NCBI GenBank assembly: GCA_009920665.1
Contig: RFZL01000011.1
Span: forward strand, 1 to 57,210
DNA: 57,210 nt
Source of the DNA: Alphaproteobacteria bacterium
GTDB lineage: Bacteria; Pseudomonadota; Alphaproteobacteria; Puniceispirillales; Puniceispirillaceae
Direction of reading: 5' to 3'
The notes below the pieces were generated by a model. It was not told where the DNA came from. It did no database searches and saw only the letters and a list, made by a program, of their open reading frames with translations. The position numbers and the translations under genes are program-made. This document shows positions 54,416-57,210 of the stretch, piece by piece. Position 1 is the first letter of the stretch. Every line of letters starts with the position of its first letter.

Positions 54416-55816
54416 ATGACAGAACCGCCAATGACCCTGCACCCGCAACATCACATTGTGCCCGAGACCCGGGCCGGACGCAGCGCCGGCCTGCCGTGTC
54501 GGCTGCGCCATGGTCTCGTCCTGATGGGATGTGCGCTGACGCTTGGTCTGGCAGCCTGCAGCCCGCCTGAGCCCATCCTGAAGGGTGCGCGCATCTCGGT
54601 GTTGCCGGAGGTGCAGCTTGAAGCCGTCGATGAAGAGGCGAGGGCCGAAGGGGCGGGTTTGCCGGCCATCGTGAATATCAATGCGGCACCGATGCCGGGG
54701 CTGTCGGCCGGACATGCCGGCGGCAACCCGCGTCTGGAAGCGCCGCTGAATGAAGCATGGCGTGCCAGCATCGGTGGCACGGGAAGCGAGCTTACCGAAC
54801 TCGCGCAGCCGGTTGTCGGCGATGGCCGTGTCTATACCGTCGCGCCAAACGGTATCGTCGCCGCGTTTGATGTGCGGGATGGTGGCCAGATCTGGTCAGT
54901 CCGGATCGAGGATATCGATGATGACCCGTTGCCCGGCATTGCCGGCGGGCTTGCGCTGTCGCGCGAGGGGCTTGTCGTGCATGCCGGGGGACGCCGGCTG
55001 GCGCTGCTGAACCCCTCTGACGGGTCGGTTCTATGGGGTATCGAGACCGACATACCCTTCCGCGGCAGTCCGACAATCATCAATTCCGACCGCGTTGCCG
55101 TCACCGATTTTGACGGCAACATGGTTGTGATGACGCTGGTGTCGGGTGAGCGTGTCTGGCAGCATTTCGGCATTGCCAGCAACACTGTGATCTTCGGCGC
55201 GCCGGCCCCGGCCTTTGCCAATGACGAGATCGTTCTTGCCGGCGCGGCTGGCGAGGTGTCCTATTTCGATGCCAGTTCCGGCGAGTTGTTGTGGACAGAC
55301 TCGGTCGCCTCATTGTTGCCGCGCACACCGATCCAGGGTCTTGGTGATGTCCGCGCCACCCCGGTGCATGATGGCGGTCTTATTTTTGTGATCAGCCAGT
55401 CCGGCCGCTTTGTCGCCTATAGTGCCCGTAACGGCCTGCCGGTCTGGGAGCGCGCCATCGGCGGGATCGAGATGCCATGGGTGGCCGGTGAGACTGTTTT
55501 CGTTCTGTCGATTGACGGGCGTCTCCATGCATTGCGGCGCGCCGATGGTGCGGTGCGCTGGATTGCCGAACTTGACGGTGCGGTGCCGCTTGACATTGTG
55601 GTGACGAAAACGCCGCCCCGCTATGTCGGGCCGATAGTGGCTGGCGGTCAGGTATATGTCGTGTCGCGCACCGGTGCCGTGCAGGCGTTCGATGCGAATA
55701 CCGGCGCAGCCGGTGCTGTCTTTTCCACCGGCCAGGACATTCTGACGCCGCCGCAGGTGGCAGGTGGCCGGATGTTTCTTCTCGGGCGCAGCGGTGCGCT
55801 GATTGCCGTCGAATAG
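54416..55816 (+). CDS. bamB: Outer-membrane assembly lipoprotein BamB
   Basis: A 466-residue lipoprotein with a lipobox (LGLAAC, Cys about residue 44) after a hydrophobic segment, and an eight-bladed PQQ-type beta-propeller. Repeats such as GDGRVYTVAPNGIVAAFDVRDGGQIWS and GGQVYVVSRTGAVQAFDANTGA are visible. BamB is a non-essential part of the BAM complex that inserts outer-membrane proteins. The N-terminal stretch before the lipobox is longer than usual; starts at 54416, 54431 and one near the hydrophobic stretch are possible. Confidence 0.9.
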   Translation: MTEPPMTLHPQHHIVPETRAGRSAGLPCRLRHGLVLMGCALTLGLAACSPPEPILKGARISVLPEVQLEAVDEEARAEGAGLPAIVNINAAPMPGLSAGHAGGNPRLEAPLNEAWRASIGGTGSELTELAQPVVGDGRVYTVAPNGIVAAFDVRDGGQIWSVRIEDIDDDPLPGIAGGLALSREGLVVHAGGRRLALLNPSDGSVLWGIETDIPFRGSPTIINSDRVAVTDFDGNMVVMTLVSGERVWQHFGIASNTVIFGAPAPAFANDEIVLAGAAGEVSYFDASSGELLWTDSVASLLPRTPIQGLGDVRATPVHDGGLIFVISQSGRFVAYSARNGLPVWERAIGGIEMPWVAGETVFVLSIDGRLHALRRADGAVRWIAELDGAVPLDIVVTKTPPRYVGPIVAGGQVYVVSRTGAVQAFDANTGAAGAVFSTGQDILTPPQVAGGRMFLLGRSGALIAVE

Positions 55817-55883
55817 GCGTGCCGGCGCCGATTGCCGCTGACGGCCAGCTGCGGAGCGCCATTTTCGCCATGGGTCATTCTCT

Positions 55884-57104
55884 ATGTCTGTAACGATCGC
55901 CATCGTGGGCCGCCCGAATGTCGGCAAATCGACCCTGTTCAACAGGCTGGTTGGCAGGCAGCATGCCATCGTCGATGACCAGCCGGGCGTGACCCGTGAC
56001 CGGCGCGAGGGCGATGCCAGACTGGCCGGGCTGGAATTTCGGGTGATCGACACGGCCGGGCTCGAGGAGGCGGCAACCGGCAGCCTCGAGGACCGCATGC
56101 GCCAGCAGACCGAACGCGCGATCGAGCTTGCCGACGTAACCATGATGGTCATCGATGCCCGCGCCGGTGTCACGCCGGCCGACAAGTTCTTCGCCGACCA
56201 GATCCGGCGTTCCGGCGCACAGGTGATCCTTCTTGCCAACAAATGCGAGGGAAAGGCCGGCGCTGCCGGGCTTGCCGAGGCCTGGGAACTTGGGCTTGGC
56301 GGGCCGGTGCCGATCTCGGCGGCGCATGGCGAGGGTCTTGTCGACCTGCATGACGCCATCATCGAGGGGGCGCAGGCGGCCGGCATCAATATGTTGGCCG
56401 ATGACCATGATGACGAATTCACCGATGCAGATGCCGCGGACGAACCACCGCTGGATGAAGATGGCAATCCGGTCGAGATCTGGCAGGACCCGCAGGCCGA
56501 CCAGCCGATGCGGATCGCCGTTGTCGGCCGCCCGAACATGGGCAAGTCGACGCTGATCAACAGGCTGCTTGGCGAGGACAGACTGCTGACCGGGCCGGAG
56601 GCCGGGATCACCCGCGATTCAATCGAACTTCCCTTCACCTGGAAGGGGCGGTCCTACCGGCTGGTTGACACGGCCGGCATGCGGCGCCGCGCCCGCATCA
56701 GCGACAAGGTCGAAAAGCTGATGGTCGATGACGCGCTGCGCTCCATCCAGTTCGCGCATCTGTGCCTGTTGCTGATTGACGCCACCGAAGAACTTCACAA
56801 GCAGGATCTGGCGATTGCGCGGCTGATCGCCGAGGAGGGGCGCGGCCTCGTCATAGGTGCCAATAAATGGGATGTGGTGCGCGACCGCCAGGCCGCCACG
56901 ACACGCATTGATGACCGGCTGGAAACGTCGCTGGCGCAGCTGCGGGGCGTGCCGGTGATCCACATGTCGGGGCTTCATGGGCGCGGGTTTGACCGGATGA
57001 TGGCCGCCGCCGACGAGATGTACGGGCTGTGGAATACGCGGATTGCCACCGGCCGGCTGAATCGCTGGCTCGAAGGCATGCTCGAGGCGCACCCGCCGCT
57101 CGCC
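55884..57104 (+). CDS. der: GTPase Der (EngA), 3' end lost at an assembly join
   Basis: About 407 residues of Der, the double GTPase needed for 50S ribosome assembly. Domain 1 has G1 [10 protein letters not shown]3 DTAGLEE and the G4-like NKCE. An acidic linker ([22 protein letters not shown]) follows. Domain 2 has [27 protein letters not shown] and NKWD. The match continues to [16 protein letters not shown] and then stops; the C-terminal KH-like domain (about 60-70 residues) is absent. The frame remains open to the window end but encodes a different protein. It follows bamB by 67 bases. Confidence 0.92.
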
Positions 57105-57210
57105 ATCATCAACGAGTTCCTCCTCGCGGGGATGCGCACCGTCGGGGAGCTCTTCGCCGACGGACGCATGCAGCTCCCGTTCGTGCTGCAGTCCGCGCAG
57201 ACGATGAAGA
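57105..57210 (+). other. Foreign segment: methionine synthase (MetH) fragment, probably actinobacterial
   Basis: From about 57105 the frame reads [17 protein letters not shown] then [18 protein letters not shown]. This is the start of the cobalamin-binding region of cobalamin-dependent methionine synthase. The [10 protein letters not shown] form is typical of actinobacterial MetH. Nearly every third codon position is G or C, more extreme than in the upstream genes. There is no biological reason for der to continue into metH, so this is best read as a chimeric assembly join. The exact breakpoint is blurred by shared bases around CTCGCCATC (57096-57104). Confidence 0.8.

Overview
The window is about 57 kb of GC-rich, gene-dense DNA that reads as an alphaproteobacterial chromosome. 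Families typical of that class are present (DUF1489, DUF2794, DUF3126, a TPR-like protein/BamB/Der block, and a PlcP lipid-remodelling enzyme). The transport and lipid genes suggest a marine heterotroph, perhaps of the SAR116/Puniceispirillales type. That placement is an inference from gene content. No rRNA, tRNA, CRISPR array, transposase or prophage was seen, and no gap over 300 bases lacks a gene.

Layout. 0.2-3.9 kb: copper module, with a CueR/HmrR regulator divergent from DUF4396-copC-copD-multicopper oxidase and a MerR-type operator between them. 3.9-9.4 kb: TetR regulator with twin palindromes, secreted and membrane proteins of unknown role, a haloacid dehalogenase-like HAD, DUF1330, an EamA exporter and a GST. 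9.4-11.6 kb: an AT-richer, probably acquired two-gene cassette (unknown, possibly YqcI/YcgG-like protein plus EamA exporter). 11.6-14.4 kb: a decayed AEC transporter, then a PlcP phospholipase C-like gene overlapping a gene in which a glycosyltransferase is fused to a complete diacylglycerol kinase, preceded by a Pho-box-like site. This is a phosphate-starvation membrane lipid remodelling module and the most striking system here. 14.4-19 kb: FAD oxidoreductase, pgi and small unknowns. 19-22 kb: LysR regulator divergent from glnK-amtB. 22-27 kb: a complete BMP-type (purine nucleoside-like) ABC importer. 27-34 kb: glyoxylate/glycerate metabolism (2-hydroxyacid dehydrogenase, glycerate 2-kinase), an aromatic amino acid decarboxylase-like gene, isocitrate lyase and a divergent RamB-like regulator. 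34-43 kb: mgtE, DUF1489, nuclease, MFS, glnE and MATE. 43-48.7 kb: rlmE, then guaB-rsmB-guaA-cupin. 48.8-57 kb: a frameshifted racemase, a secreted HExxH protein, PaiB, VOC, LysE, small conserved proteins, and the TPR-like protein-bamB-der block.

Common threads. Nitrogen control (GlnK, AmtB, GlnE), phosphorus economy (PlcP/glycosyltransferase/DgkA) and purine salvage and synthesis (BMP importer, GuaB, GuaA) fit a nutrient-limited marine lifestyle. Isocitrate lyase, glyoxylate/hydroxypyruvate reductase and glycerate kinase form a C2/C3 carbon node.

Sequence-quality flags. The last ~105 bases switch in frame from der to what looks like actinobacterial metH, so the right edge is probably a chimeric assembly join. 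One extra base in each of two places would explain the broken racemase and the missing start of the decarboxylase. Short tandem duplications (12-20 bp units) sit in at least eight intergenic spots, several of them touching stop codons.
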